A stretch of DNA of 64,000 bases from Nitrosomonas sp. Is79A3 (GCF_000219585.1 NC_015731.1:2294001-2358000), one strand, 5' to 3'; positions 8,585 through 18,260 are shown, counted from the first letter of the stretch. Program-made: numbers and translations. Notes: generated by a model not told the origin, from the sequence alone.

Positions 8585-10402
8585 TTAATGTATTTCTTTA
8601 TATATTTTTTCTGCCAGCTTCCGGCTAATTCCCTCTGTTTGTTGTAATTCTTCAATACTCGCGGTTAAAACCCCTTTCAACCCGCCAAACCGGCCTAACA
8701 AGCGTTGCCGGCGTTTAGCGCCAACACCGCTGATATTCTCCAGGCTGGAGCTAGTTCTGGCTTTTCCGCGTCTGCCACGATGGCCCTGGATCGCAAACCG
8801 ATGCGCTTCATCACGAATCTGCTGAATCAGATGTAACGCCGCATGCTCACTGGGTAATTGTAACGGCTTTTCCAGTGCGGGAGAAATCAATTGCTCTAAA
8901 CCGGGTTTACGTTCTTCGCCCTTGGCCACACCCAATAAATTGGCATCAGAAATACCCAGCTCCTGCAAGGCTTCCTGCGCTGCTGTGACTTGCCCTTTTC
9001 CACCATCAATCAGAATCAAATCAGGCAACTGCCCTTCTCCGCTAACAACCTTCTGATAGCGCCGGGAAAGCGCCTCGCGCATGGCGGCATAATCATCACC
9101 GGGAGTAATCCCATCGATGTTATAACGGCGATATTCATTATTGCGCATAGAAAAATTATCATACACAACACAGGATGCAACGGTAGCCTCACCGAGGGTA
9201 TGACTGATATCGAAACATTCAATCCGGTTCAAGCCGGGCATCTGCAATTCCTGCTGCAATGCCAATAAACGTTTTTCCTGGCTAGCGTGCCGGCTCATCA
9301 TTTGTTTCAGTGCCAAATGCGCATTCTCGGTCGCCATATCGAGCCATACGCGCTTTTCCCCGATCGGATTTAAGTTAATCGTAATTTTATGCCCGCATTG
9401 CTCAGTTAATAGATCCTGTATTGCTTCGCGCTCAATTTTTTCGCTCAGAATAATCAGCGGTGGTACGCTTCTATTCAAATAATGCTGTGCCAGAAATGCT
9501 TCAACAACAGCTACCGCGGTACAATCATCCGCGTTTTGCGGGAAAAAGCTCTTGTCTCCCAGATGCCGCCCTCCCCTGATCATCGCTAAGTTGACGCATA
9601 CTTTTCCTGAGCCATCGTTCAGCAGTACACAAGCAACGACATCGGCATCCAGTGCTTTCCCGCTGTCGACAAACTGCTTTTCCCGGATTCTGCGTAAAGC
9701 TTGAATCTGATCCCGCAGTGCAGCTGCCTGCTCATACTCCATGCGGTCTGCAGCCTGCTGCATCTTGGCTGAGATAACTTCCATCACTTCAGTTTGTTTG
9801 CCTTGTAAAAACAACTCGGCGTTTTTTACGTCATTTTGATACGCCTGCTGAGAAATCTGGCCGATACACGGCCCGCTGCATCGCTTGATCTGAAACAGTA
9901 AGCAAGGTCTTGTCCGGTTGCTGAAAACACTGTCCTCGCAGGTACGTAAGCGGAATATTTTTTGTAATAGCTGTATGCTTTCCCGGACTATACCGGCATT
10001 CGGATACGGTCCAAAATACTGATGCGTTTTATCCAGCGCGCCGCGGTAAAACCCCAGCCGGGGAAAATTGTGACCGCTCAGAATCACATAGGGATAGGAT
10101 TTATCATCCCGGAATATGATGTTATAGCGCGGCTTCAGGCTCTTGATTAAATTGTTTTCAAGTAACAGCGCTTCGGCTTCGGAGCGAGTGACCGTTGTTT
10201 CAATACCGGTCACTTGCGAAACCATTAACTGGGTTCTGGGCCCCAGATTAGTCTTCTGAAAATAGGAAGAGACGCGTTTCTTAAGACTAATCGCCTTTCC
10301 GACATAGATCACTTCGCCTTTGGCATTTATCATGCGATAAACACCCGGCTGATGCGGTAAATTTACACAAAAATCCTTTGCATCAAAATCGGTGTTCGAC
10401 AA
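8585..10402 (-). CDS. uvrC: Excinuclease ABC subunit C
   Basis: UvrC makes both incisions around a DNA lesion in nucleotide excision repair. The 605-residue protein has an N-terminal GIY-YIG nuclease (PGVYRMINAKGEVIYVGKA, residues about 20-38), a UVR helical hairpin near 205-240, a central RNase H-like nuclease (LILIDGGKGQ), and C-terminal helix-hairpin-helix repeats (ISGVGAKRRQRLL). It is immediately upstream of pgsA, a common pairing in proteobacteria. Confidence 0.97.
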   Translation of the reverse strand: MSNTDFDAKDFCVNLPHQPGVYRMINAKGEVIYVGKAISLKKRVSSYFQKTNLGPRTQLMVSQVTGIETTVTRSEAEALLLENNLIKSLKPRYNIIFRDDKSYPYVILSGHNFPRLGFYRGALDKTHQYFGPYPNAGIVRESIQLLQKIFRLRTCEDSVFSNRTRPCLLFQIKRCSGPCIGQISQQAYQNDVKNAELFLQGKQTEVMEVISAKMQQAADRMEYEQAAALRDQIQALRRIREKQFVDSGKALDADVVACVLLNDGSGKVCVNLAMIRGGRHLGDKSFFPQNADDCTAVAVVEAFLAQHYLNRSVPPLIILSEKIEREAIQDLLTEQCGHKITINLNPIGEKRVWLDMATENAHLALKQMMSRHASQEKRLLALQQELQMPGLNRIECFDISHTLGEATVASCVVYDNFSMRNNEYRRYNIDGITPGDDYAAMREALSRRYQKVVSGEGQLPDLILIDGGKGQVTAAQEALQELGISDANLLGVAKGEERKPGLEQLISPALEKPLQLPSEHAALHLIQQIRDEAHRFAIQGHRGRRGKARTSSSLENISGVGAKRRQRLLGRFGGLKGVLTASIEELQQTEGISRKLAEKIYKEIH

Positions 10403-10407
10403 ACTGC

Positions 10408-10596
10408 TTAATCCTGACTACCAAGTAATTTTCCTGCAATCGCCCAATTTTCATCAGGAATCTCATCAAAACTGATATACGTATAGGATTTCGGCTTCTT
10501 GGCGATGCGTTCCAGGGTATCGGTCAACTCTGCAGCGATTTGCTTTTTCTGTTCACGTGTTAGTGTTCCGGCAACGCGGATATTGACATACGGCAT
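10408..10596 (-). CDS. 4-oxalocrotonate tautomerase family enzyme
   Basis: A 62-residue protein beginning MPYVNIRV, so removal of Met exposes the catalytic Pro1 of the tautomerase superfamily. The segment LTREQKKQIAAELTDTL is typical of the first helix. Size matches the small homohexameric tautomerases. A clear ribosome binding site (aaaggag) precedes it. It lies 5 bases before uvrC, so the two are probably cotranscribed. The substrate is unknown. Confidence 0.88.
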   Translation of the reverse strand: MPYVNIRVAGTLTREQKKQIAAELTDTLERIAKKPKSYTYISFDEIPDENWAIAGKLLGSQD

Positions 10597-10629
10597 ATAA
10601 AATTTCTCCTTTGTTTTTTAGTGATATTC

Positions 10630-11304
10630 TTATCGATTCATGTCAGTAACAATTTTTTCAAATACTTGTTCAAACATTTCCGCTGTGAGACGTTTGGTTT
10701 GTGTATTGTAGCGGCTGCAATGATAACTGTCATAGAGTTTCACGCCATTCTCAAGCGGCAAATGATGGACGGCGCCATGACCGAAAGGATAATCCTTTAG
10801 TTTAAGCCGCGCGCTCATTAATGCCGCTTGATGCGCGACTGTCCCGAGCGCAAGTAATGCTGTGCCGTCTTTTTGAACAAATTCGTTGATTTCTGTTGCC
10901 AGATATTGGTTACATTGCTTAATTTCCTGAGGAACGGGCTTATTTTCTGGCGGCAGGCACTTGACCGCATTGGTGATGCGGCATCCAAGCAGTTGCAGCC
11001 CGTCATCCGCAGAAACGGATTCTGGCTGAGTGGCAAAACCAAATTTATGCAATGTCTGGTACAGTAGAATTCCCGCAAAATCACCGGTAAATGGCCGTCC
11101 TGTCCGGTTGGCGCCGTGCATGCCGGGTGCCAGACCAATAATCAATAGTTTCGGATGAATATCCCCAAAAGCGCTGACGGGCCGTGCATAATAATCCGGG
11201 TGCTTGGTTTTTACGGATTGCAAGAAATTGGATAAACGTGTGCATTGCGTACAATCAAAAGAATCCAAAGTATTGCAGTGCTGCGTTAAAGAATTATTCG
11301 TCAT
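10630..11304 (-). CDS. Uracil-DNA glycosylase, family 5-like (UdgB type)
   Basis: A 224-residue protein with the motif GLAPGMHGANRTGRPFTGD, characteristic of family 5 uracil-DNA glycosylases, and a C-terminal SYHCSRYNTQT motif matching the second active-site loop. Four cysteines (C18, C21, and others further along) are consistent with the [4Fe-4S] cluster of families 4 and 5. It would remove uracil or deaminated purines in base excision repair. It lies upstream of the tautomerase and uvrC on the same strand, forming a small DNA-repair run. Confidence 0.88.
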   Translation of the reverse strand: MTNNSLTQHCNTLDSFDCTQCTRLSNFLQSVKTKHPDYYARPVSAFGDIHPKLLIIGLAPGMHGANRTGRPFTGDFAGILLYQTLHKFGFATQPESVSADDGLQLLGCRITNAVKCLPPENKPVPQEIKQCNQYLATEINEFVQKDGTALLALGTVAHQAALMSARLKLKDYPFGHGAVHHLPLENGVKLYDSYHCSRYNTQTKRLTAEMFEQVFEKIVTDMNR

Positions 11305-11463
11305 GAATGGGAATCAAAGTAATTGGTGATAGCGCAAGGTTCAATCCGTTCAACATGGAGTTTTTGTTAAACTTCTTTTGATAAAGGTACACTGTATTAA
11401 CCATAAAAATACAAAAGGATGCTATTTAGACTGAGGCCGTAGCCGGTTTTAGATCGAGTCACT

Positions 11464-13251
11464 ATGTCAAGCACCCCCTCAAAAATTGATTATTATTATA
11501 TTCGGTTCTGGTCAACAATCCTGCTGCTCATCGCAATCATACCTGGTATAGCTGTGGCGCAAGAATCATTCGATATCACAAAAAATTCAACAACCGTGAT
11601 ATTGTCGGCACCGGACACTATTAAAGAATTTCTTGCAAAGTACTTTAAACTCCCAGCAGAACCCTTTGCTGACAGTACTGCCGAGAAAACTTTTCTGTAT
11701 CGCGCGCAAAAAGAAATTCGCAGCTTACTGGCAACAGAAGGTTATTTCTCGCCCGTAATTACATTGTCGCACCAGACTCAAGGGGAAGTTACAAAACCCG
11801 AAATCCGAGTCGATCCCGGCGTAGTAACGCGCATTGGCGAGGTTTCCATCGTGTTTCGCGGTGAAATCATACAAGAAGACGCCAAATACCGGAAACGCAT
11901 TGAACAACTTCGTGCCGCATGGTCTTTACAAGCGGGCTCACCCTTCCGTTCTTCCGAGTGGGAACAAGCAAAAGCGACTTTATTATCTGACATCACACAA
12001 GAAGATTTTGCGGCAGCAAATATTGTTACCAGCCAGGCAACGATTGATCCCGATCATGCACGTGCGGATCTCTCCATAATCATTGATTCCGGGCCCATTT
12101 TTTATTTGGGTGCGATACAAATAACCGGATTAGAACGATATAACCAGGCATTGATCACTAATCTCGCGCCATTTAAAACCGGCGATGCGTATCGACGCGA
12201 ACTACTGCATCTGTTTCAAATTGCACTTCAAAAAGCGCCGCAATTTAACACGGTCTCCGTCAACATTTCTCCCGACACATCCCAACACAAGTCCATTCCT
12301 GTTCAAGTCGTTTTGACTGAAGCGCAATCGCAACGTTTCGCATTTGGCGGCGGTTACAGCTCGAACAACGGGGCACGCGGTGAGATCAATTATCGTAATC
12401 ATAATTTCCTGGATCGCGCCTGGAATTTGACGAGCATGCTGCGTCTAGAGCAAAAACGCCAAACCTTTTTTGCTGGCATTGATACACTTCCCGATCAGAA
12501 TAATATCAATTATTCATTAATCACCAGCCTGCAAATGACTGACATTCAGAATTTGAAGACGAATGAACAAAAAATTGGTATGACGCGCAATTATCAAACG
12601 CCAGAAATTCAAATGCAGTTTGGAATGAATTGGCAACGAGAAAATAAACAGCCTGCGGGTGCAATCAACCAGATTAATGAAGCTTTAACGCTGGACTGGC
12701 GCTGGCGGCGCCAGATTGTCGATGATCCGCTTAATATCCGGCGTGGTGATGTGACCGAGATTCGTATCGGAGGAGGCAGTCAGCAACTCCTATCAACCCA
12801 GGATTTTGTACGCACCTATGCGCGACATCAAAGCTGGTGGCCGGTTGGCTCTCAGGATGTCATTTTTCTGCGCGCGGAAATTGGTTACACGCTTGCTTCG
12901 TCACGCTTCGGAATTCCTCAGGAATATCTATTTCGTGCGGGTGGTATTCAATCGATTCGCGGCTATGACTTTAAAAGCATTGGGGTGCAGGAAGGCAATG
13001 CAATTGTCGGCGGCCGTACCATGGCAACGGGCACCATTGAATACACGCGCTGGATAACGCAGCAATGGGGTGCCGCTGCTTTTGCGGATATCGGTAGCGC
13101 TGCGGACAGCTGGCAGAAAATGCATCCGTTTATAGGCTATGGCGGCGGCGTTCGCTGGCGCAGTCCTGCAGGACCTATCGCGCTTGATCTGGCCCGGGCG
13201 CATGAAACCGGCACGTTACGTTTCCATTTCTCTATGGCGGTTGCATTCTAA
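11464..13251 (+). CDS. tamA: Autotransporter assembly factor TamA, BamA/Omp85 family
   Basis: A 595-residue outer-membrane protein. A signal peptide (hydrophobic residues 15-31, cleavage after AVA) is followed by POTRA domains (about 50-260) and a 16-strand barrel beginning near FAFGGGYSSNNGARGE. The Omp85 C-terminal motif is visible as FRAGGIQSIRGYDF (the RGY lid-lock motif), and the protein ends in the phenylalanine SMAVAF. It inserts outer-membrane proteins together with TamB, which starts 3 bases downstream. Confidence 0.95.
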   Translation: MSSTPSKIDYYYIRFWSTILLLIAIIPGIAVAQESFDITKNSTTVILSAPDTIKEFLAKYFKLPAEPFADSTAEKTFLYRAQKEIRSLLATEGYFSPVITLSHQTQGEVTKPEIRVDPGVVTRIGEVSIVFRGEIIQEDAKYRKRIEQLRAAWSLQAGSPFRSSEWEQAKATLLSDITQEDFAAANIVTSQATIDPDHARADLSIIIDSGPIFYLGAIQITGLERYNQALITNLAPFKTGDAYRRELLHLFQIALQKAPQFNTVSVNISPDTSQHKSIPVQVVLTEAQSQRFAFGGGYSSNNGARGEINYRNHNFLDRAWNLTSMLRLEQKRQTFFAGIDTLPDQNNINYSLITSLQMTDIQNLKTNEQKIGMTRNYQTPEIQMQFGMNWQRENKQPAGAINQINEALTLDWRWRRQIVDDPLNIRRGDVTEIRIGGGSQQLLSTQDFVRTYARHQSWWPVGSQDVIFLRAEIGYTLASSRFGIPQEYLFRAGGIQSIRGYDFKSIGVQEGNAIVGGRTMATGTIEYTRWITQQWGAAAFADIGSAADSWQKMHPFIGYGGGVRWRSPAGPIALDLARAHETGTLRFHFSMAVAF

Positions 13252-13254
13252 ACT

Positions 13255-16200
13255 TTGACCATGACCAATCAACCGCATAGCAATCAGAATCCCAAGCGGA
13301 TCAGTCAGAAATTCAAACGGCTGATCGGTGTGCTCTTAGTCTTGCTGGTGTCCGTGTCGATAGCCGGGTATTGGGTATTGAACAGCCAAACAGGGTTACA
13401 AGGAACGCTCTCGACAATCAATCGATTGAGTTCCGGGGCGATTCAATTTGAAGGAATTCAGGGAACACTGCGAAACATTCAAATTAATAGCATTCATTTT
13501 GCCAATGAGGAATTTCAGTTAACACTGCACAACACCCACGTAACCTGGAATCCCAATGATTTGCTTCAGAAGCAGATAAAAATCGATCGGTTATCTGTTG
13601 AAACGATAGATATCCGCATACTCCCTTCACCCACTGCAGCGCCACAGCGCACTTTACCCGAAAACTTATCTCTGCCATTTGCTCTGTCAATTCATGCGAT
13701 TAAAGTAGATTCTGTGCATTTAATCTCAGCGACCCATGAAAGTTCTACTTTGATTATTTCTGACCTTATGCTATCGGTTGATAGCAATGGGCATTACCAC
13801 CGACTTAACAATCTGGATTTTCGTACACCTTGGGGGGTTTTCAGTGCTCTGGCAGAACTCAACGGAAATTCTCCTTTTGATCTGTCTGCGCAAATCGATC
13901 TGTCTGATGCCCATCAATGGGGCGATGCGCAAGCTGTCATCGCCGGGAATCTGGAGCAGATGAATATTCAGATTCATGCCAAGCAGTCGCACACAAAAAA
14001 AGATTTGACTCTACAACTGCAGCCATTTGCAACCAATCCAGTGACACAGTTTCATGCAGTTTTAGAAAGGCTTAATCCGGCTAGTTTTGTTTCGGACGCA
14101 CCCCATGCCAGCCTTTCCGTCATCACAAATTTGATCCAGAATGAATCCGGACAACTTGAAGGCAAGATTCTAATTGAGAATCATGCTGCGGCCACATTGA
14201 ATGACGGCAGCCTACCCTTTTCCGCAATCAGCGCGCAGGCGCGCATCACTGCAGAAATCCTGCAGTTGCAGGATTTCCATGCGCAAATTAAGCCCGGCGA
14301 AATTGTAAGCGGGGATCTTATCTGGCATTTAGAAGAAGCTTCCGGGGCAGCCAATCTGCTTGTCAGCAAAGTAAATCCGCAGCATATCGATAGCCGCGTC
14401 CGCGCAGCCCAAGTTTCGGGTGAAATTAAATTGGAAGGCAATGCGCAAACACAGTCTGTCCGTATCCAGCTCAAGGATAATTCAATCAGTTTCAATGCGG
14501 CAATAAAGCGGGATGGCGAGCATGTTACGCTCGAGCAATTTAATCTTCAGCGCAGCAAATCACAATTAGCCGGGCAAGGGAAATTCAATCTCGGCAATGA
14601 ACAATCATTTGAACTGTCAGGGAATCTAGAAAATTTTAATATTGCTGATTTTATCCAGGCACCGGATTCTAATCTGAATGCAGCGATCCAGCTATCTGGT
14701 CAATTGTCTCCAAGAATCTCTGGAATATTGAAATACACGATTCAAAAAAGCCGCTTAGAGAAATTCCCGGTAACAGGAGCCGGTCGGATTGCATTCAATG
14801 GATTGGACCAGATTAAGGGTAAGGCAGAACTAAATATCGGATCCAATCATTTTCTGGCACAAGGCGGCACCGGTGAATCCGACGAAACCTATCAACTCGC
14901 TGTGAATGCGCCCGCTTTAGAACACCTCGGCTTTGGTTTGGCGGGCGATTTACAGACACACATTCAGTGGAACGGAAACTTTCAGTCACCCGATCTTGAT
15001 CTCAAGATAAAAAGCCGGCATCTCCACTTACCGGGAAATCAACACCTCTCAGGGCTAGTTGCCGATGGAAGTTTAAACAATGGAACTATTTCACTCAAAG
15101 CAACTATTGGAAACTATGCTGCCAGCGATAAAGCAACCCTGCAGCACGTGGAAATAAACGTCGGCGGAAAAATTTCTGACCATACGCTACTGGCTAAAGC
15201 ACAGATAAATGATATTTCCAAAATCCAATTAAAAGCCGTAGGCGGCCTAGACAAAAAATCACCCGCTCAATCCCTGCGCTGGAACGGGCAATTAGCCGAA
15301 CTCACCTCCACTGGAAAAATACCCGTTCGCTTAACAGCGCCAACAACTTTGGCAATAAATTCGGAATTGGTGTCGCTCGGCCATACAAAATTGTCTGTTT
15401 CCGATGGGTTCTTAAGCATCGATCAATTGCACTGGACACCCCGGGAATGGAAAACCCAAGGTCATTTTTCAGGCATCGCTTTACTGCCGGGCGAACACCA
15501 GGACTCAAATCAATCGTCGTTACATTTAGGCGGTCATTGGGATTTTGTTTCCAATTCGCAGTTAACCGGCAATTTGCAAATACAACGTGAAAAAGGGGAT
15601 TGGTATTTACCCAACGAAATATCACAGCCTTTGGGCTTGGAGGTGGCCCGGCTCAAAATCGTCGCACAAAATGGCAAAATAACCGGCAAGTTTGAATTAG
15701 CTAGCCAATCTATCGGCACTGCCAAAGCGCATTTGTCCGTACCGGTAAAACAATCGAACAATAGCTGGACTATTCCCGATGAAACACCGCTGAACGGGGA
15801 AGTCATTGCCAACATTAAGGACCTGAAATGGATTGATTCCCTTTTAGGCAACAGTGTAAGTACCAATGGGCAACTTCAAGTTCAGGCAACTATACAAGGA
15901 ACGCTCAAGCAGCCGGATTTTAATGGCCGCGTTTCCGGCACGCAATTGAGTGTGGTGCTGCTGGAGCATGGCATAAATTTGCAGCAAGGCAGCTTGGTTG
16001 CCAATTTCCGTCAATCGAACTTAAAGATTGATCGGCTGCACTTTATTACACTGCACGAAGCGCCACCGGATGAGCGGTTGCTAAAAGATGTCAAGCTGGA
16101 TAGCGCATCGGGCTCTTTAGCAATCACCGGAAACATTGGGCTTGTTGGCAATGAAAGCCGGTTAGAGTTTGAAATGAATCAACTCCCTTTCACACACAAA

Positions 16201-17097
16201 ACAGATTATTGGATCATCGCATCCGGTTCCGGTCAGGCCAGGTATCACAAAAATAGTTTGAGCGTGACAGGCAGCCTAGCGGCAGATGCCGGCTTATTGT
16301 TGCAACCGCCGCAAGATCGCCCGGAATTATCGGACGACATTGTGTTTGTGAACAGCCCCCATACTGCCCCGCAAAATTTGTCGCTGCTGTTGGATATAGC
16401 CCTCAATTTAGGAGAAAAATTCTATCTCCGCGCAGCCGGGTTGGAAGGCCGCTTAGCGGGCCAATTACAGGTTCAGAATGATAAAAATAATACGCTTAAG
16501 GTGCATGGCGCCATTGCAGCAAAAGATACCACTTTTAAAGCGTATGGCCAGAACCTTACGGTTCAACGCGGCATTGTCAGCTTTCAAGGCCCCCTGGATG
16601 ATCCCGGGTTAAATATTCTGGCCGTGCGGGAAGGCTTAGCAGTAGAAGCCGGCGTTGAAATCATGGGTTCGGTGCGTCACCCGAGGGTGACATTGGTATC
16701 GACTCCGAATGTTCCCGATACCGAAAAGCTTTCCTGGATTGTTTTAGGAAGAAAACCCGACCCCGGCGGATTAGACACTTCGGTATTACTGGCAGCCGCG
16801 GGTTCTATACTGGGCGGACAATCCGGCGGCGGAATTACGGAACAGATTACTAAGGCACTGGGTGTCGATGAAATTTCATTCAAGCAAGCAGGACTCGGCA
16901 GTTCACTAAGCGGACAGATCGGTGTGGTCGGAAAGCGTATTTCATCGCGTGTTTATTTGAGCTATGAGCGCAGTCTGGCGACAACCACCATGGGAATCAC
17001 GAAACTGACTTACAATTTGACTCCAAAAATTACTGTTGTGACACAAGCAGGCGAGGATAGCGCGATTGATTTGTTTTATACATTTCAGTTTGATTAG
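13255..17097 (+). CDS. tamB: Translocation and assembly module subunit TamB
   Basis: A 1280-residue protein with one N-terminal membrane anchor (about residues 22-44), a very long periplasmic beta-rich region, and the conserved C-terminal TamB (DUF490) domain (about 950-1280), which ends with the barrel-like segment VYLSYERSLATTTMGITKLTY. TamB spans the periplasm and is linked to lipid transport and outer-membrane protein assembly with TamA. It is translationally close to tamA. The last 60 or so coding bases recur in diverged form 950 bases downstream. Confidence 0.96.
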   Translation: MTMTNQPHSNQNPKRISQKFKRLIGVLLVLLVSVSIAGYWVLNSQTGLQGTLSTINRLSSGAIQFEGIQGTLRNIQINSIHFANEEFQLTLHNTHVTWNPNDLLQKQIKIDRLSVETIDIRILPSPTAAPQRTLPENLSLPFALSIHAIKVDSVHLISATHESSTLIISDLMLSVDSNGHYHRLNNLDFRTPWGVFSALAELNGNSPFDLSAQIDLSDAHQWGDAQAVIAGNLEQMNIQIHAKQSHTKKDLTLQLQPFATNPVTQFHAVLERLNPASFVSDAPHASLSVITNLIQNESGQLEGKILIENHAAATLNDGSLPFSAISAQARITAEILQLQDFHAQIKPGEIVSGDLIWHLEEASGAANLLVSKVNPQHIDSRVRAAQVSGEIKLEGNAQTQSVRIQLKDNSISFNAAIKRDGEHVTLEQFNLQRSKSQLAGQGKFNLGNEQSFELSGNLENFNIADFIQAPDSNLNAAIQLSGQLSPRISGILKYTIQKSRLEKFPVTGAGRIAFNGLDQIKGKAELNIGSNHFLAQGGTGESDETYQLAVNAPALEHLGFGLAGDLQTHIQWNGNFQSPDLDLKIKSRHLHLPGNQHLSGLVADGSLNNGTISLKATIGNYAASDKATLQHVEINVGGKISDHTLLAKAQINDISKIQLKAVGGLDKKSPAQSLRWNGQLAELTSTGKIPVRLTAPTTLAINSELVSLGHTKLSVSDGFLSIDQLHWTPREWKTQGHFSGIALLPGEHQDSNQSSLHLGGHWDFVSNSQLTGNLQIQREKGDWYLPNEISQPLGLEVARLKIVAQNGKITGKFELASQSIGTAKAHLSVPVKQSNNSWTIPDETPLNGEVIANIKDLKWIDSLLGNSVSTNGQLQVQATIQGTLKQPDFNGRVSGTQLSVVLLEHGINLQQGSLVANFRQSNLKIDRLHFITLHEAPPDERLLKDVKLDSASGSLAITGNIGLVGNESRLEFEMNQLPFTHKTDYWIIASGSGQARYHKNSLSVTGSLAADAGLLLQPPQDRPELSDDIVFVNSPHTAPQNLSLLLDIALNLGEKFYLRAAGLEGRLAGQLQVQNDKNNTLKVHGAIAAKDTTFKAYGQNLTVQRGIVSFQGPLDDPGLNILAVREGLAVEAGVEIMGSVRHPRVTLVSTPNVPDTEKLSWIVLGRKPDPGGLDTSVLLAAAGSILGGQSGGGITEQITKALGVDEISFKQAGLGSSLSGQIGVVGKRISSRVYLSYERSLATTTMGITKLTYNLTPKITVVTQAGEDSAIDLFYTFQFD

Positions 17098-17128
17098 AAC
17101 TAATTTTCTGTACTGAACGGATCAGATC
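17035..17128 (+). repeat. tamB 3'-end direct repeat, copy 1 (functional end of tamB)
   Basis: This segment encodes the last TamB residues (VVTQAGEDSAIDLFYTFQFD, stop) and about 30 bases beyond. A second diverged copy occurs at 17988-18080, and the two flank the higBA module. Confidence 0.8.
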
Positions 17129-17239
17129 ACTATCAAAGAAAAATGACGACTGAAATATACCAAAGCAGAAAAAGACTAGAAAACGACGATTGGAGTTATT
17201 CTTCGCTAAAGGGATACTTTATGATAGGCCTTGATGTTC

Positions 17240-17268
17240 TTGACGGTCGTAAACTATTTGTTTATAGT
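17240..17268 (+). promoter_or_regulatory. Sigma-70-type promoter and overlapping palindromic operator for higBA
   Basis: A -35 box TTGACG (17240-17245), a 17-base spacer and a -10 box TATAGT (17263-17268) form a near-consensus promoter. An inverted repeat ACTAT-TTGTTT-ATAGT (17253-17268) overlaps the -10 box, as expected of an operator bound by the antitoxin. The predicted transcription start coincides with the higB ATG at 17275, so the higB message may be leaderless. Confidence 0.7.
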
Positions 17269-17274
17269 CTGTGA

Positions 17275-17556
17275 ATGATTCGAAGTTTTGCCACCTCAGA
17301 AACAGAGCAATTTTATTCCATTGGCAAATCGCGCCGGCTTCCGCCGGATATTTTGAAGCGCGCAGCAATGCGTTTGATACAACTAAACGCAGCCACACGA
17401 ATCGAAGACTTACGTTTGCCGCCGTCAAATAAGCTGGAAACATTAACACAGGATCGCACCGGGCAATGGAGTATTCGTATCAACGACCAGTGGCGCGTAT
17501 GTTTTCGCTTTGAGAATGGCGATGCATTTGACGTCGAAATCGTAGACTATCATTAA
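17275..17556 (+). CDS. higB: HigB toxin, RelE/ParE-like mRNA interferase
   Basis: A 93-residue protein starting MIRSFATSETEQFYSIG, with LPPSNKLETLTQDRTGQWSI and the C-terminal RVCFRFENGDAFDVEIVDYH, which match HigB toxins that cut mRNA on the ribosome. Length is canonical. HigB precedes its antitoxin by 11 bases, the toxin-first order typical of hig loci. The module sits in DNA flanked by repeats of the tamB end, suggesting acquisition. Confidence 0.93.
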   Translation: MIRSFATSETEQFYSIGKSRRLPPDILKRAAMRLIQLNAATRIEDLRLPPSNKLETLTQDRTGQWSIRINDQWRVCFRFENGDAFDVEIVDYH

Positions 17557-17567
17557 GGAACGCTATT

Positions 17568-17864
17568 ATGATCAAACAAGGATTGTCCGCAATTCATCCA
17601 GGCGAATATCTGAGCGAAACCCTAACAGAATTGAATATTTCACAGGCCGATTTCGCCCGCGCTATCGGCGTTTCCTCGATGCGCATCACGCATATCATCA
17701 AAGGCACACGTCCGGTCACAGCAGAACTGGCTCTACTGATCGGACGCGCTTTGGATCAATCGCCGCAATATTGGCTCAATCTGCAAACCGCTTATGATTT
17801 AAAAATTGCCGAGGCTAGCCTTGGCGAGCTGCTGAACGAGGTACATTTGTTGGCACGGGTTTAA
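17568..17864 (+). CDS. higA: HigA antitoxin, XRE-type DNA-binding protein
   Basis: A 98-residue protein with the N-terminal segment IHPGEYLSETLTELNIS and a helix-turn-helix (SQADFARAIGVSSMRITHII, about residues 25-45), followed by PQYWLNLQTAYDLKIA, the HigA/VapI signature. It should neutralise HigB and repress the operon at the palindrome overlapping the higB promoter. The ribosome binding site is aagga before the ATG. Confidence 0.93.
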   Translation: MIKQGLSAIHPGEYLSETLTELNISQADFARAIGVSSMRITHIIKGTRPVTAELALLIGRALDQSPQYWLNLQTAYDLKIAEASLGELLNEVHLLARV

Positions 17865-17913
17865 TCAATGATACTGCGCACCCTGCTCTTTCCAGAGCAA
17901 TAACAAGAAAGTA

Positions 17914-17982
17914 TGTAGGATGGACGTAAGGAAGCGCATTTGTCGAGAATGATGCGCTTCACTTTGCTCAGCACATCCTACG
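17914..17982. repeat. REP-like palindromic element
   Basis: The sequence opens tgtaggatg and closes catcctacg as an inverted repeat. An inner hairpin pairs gaagcgcatt with aatgatgcgcttc. This is the layout of the common REP/BIME-type intergenic palindromes. It abuts copy 2 of the tamB end and occupies part of the gap between higA and the next gene. Confidence 0.6.
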
Positions 17983-17987
17983 GACCC

Positions 17988-18080
17988 GTTGTCACGCAAG
18001 CAGGCGAAGACAGTGCGATTGATCTGTTTTATACATTTCAATTGATTAGATCTGATTTTCAGTAATGATTGCATCAGCAA
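17988..18080 (+). repeat. tamB 3'-end direct repeat, copy 2 (diverged remnant)
   Basis: Translated in the corresponding frame this reads VVTQAGEDSAIDLFYTFQ, identical to the TamB C-terminus, although several codons differ at synonymous positions. A single-base deletion near the end removes the original stop. Similarity continues about 30 bases past the stop position. From 18081 to 18260 no gene is evident. Confidence 0.8.
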
Positions 18081-18260
18081 CTTCAAATGGCTATATTATT
18101 AAACCAGACTCTAATGGGGATAGCCTCATACACAAATGATAAGTATGCGTGCAAGTAACATCGTATAACCTGTTCCAGCGACTGCTGAAATAACCTCGCC
18201 AATCATTTGCTGTTTTCCCCTATTCGTTGAATAGTGCTTGTCTTAAGCAGGGAGAAGCTG

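Noticed and set aside
8521-8655. 45-codon N-terminal extension of pgsA
   Set aside because: The extension overlaps uvrC and does not resemble the PgsA N-terminus; the ATG at 8520 fits the family.
17914-17982. Palindrome after higA considered as a CRISPR-like or terminator feature
   Set aside because: There is a single copy, so it is not an array, and no T-run follows the stem; it fits a REP-like element better.
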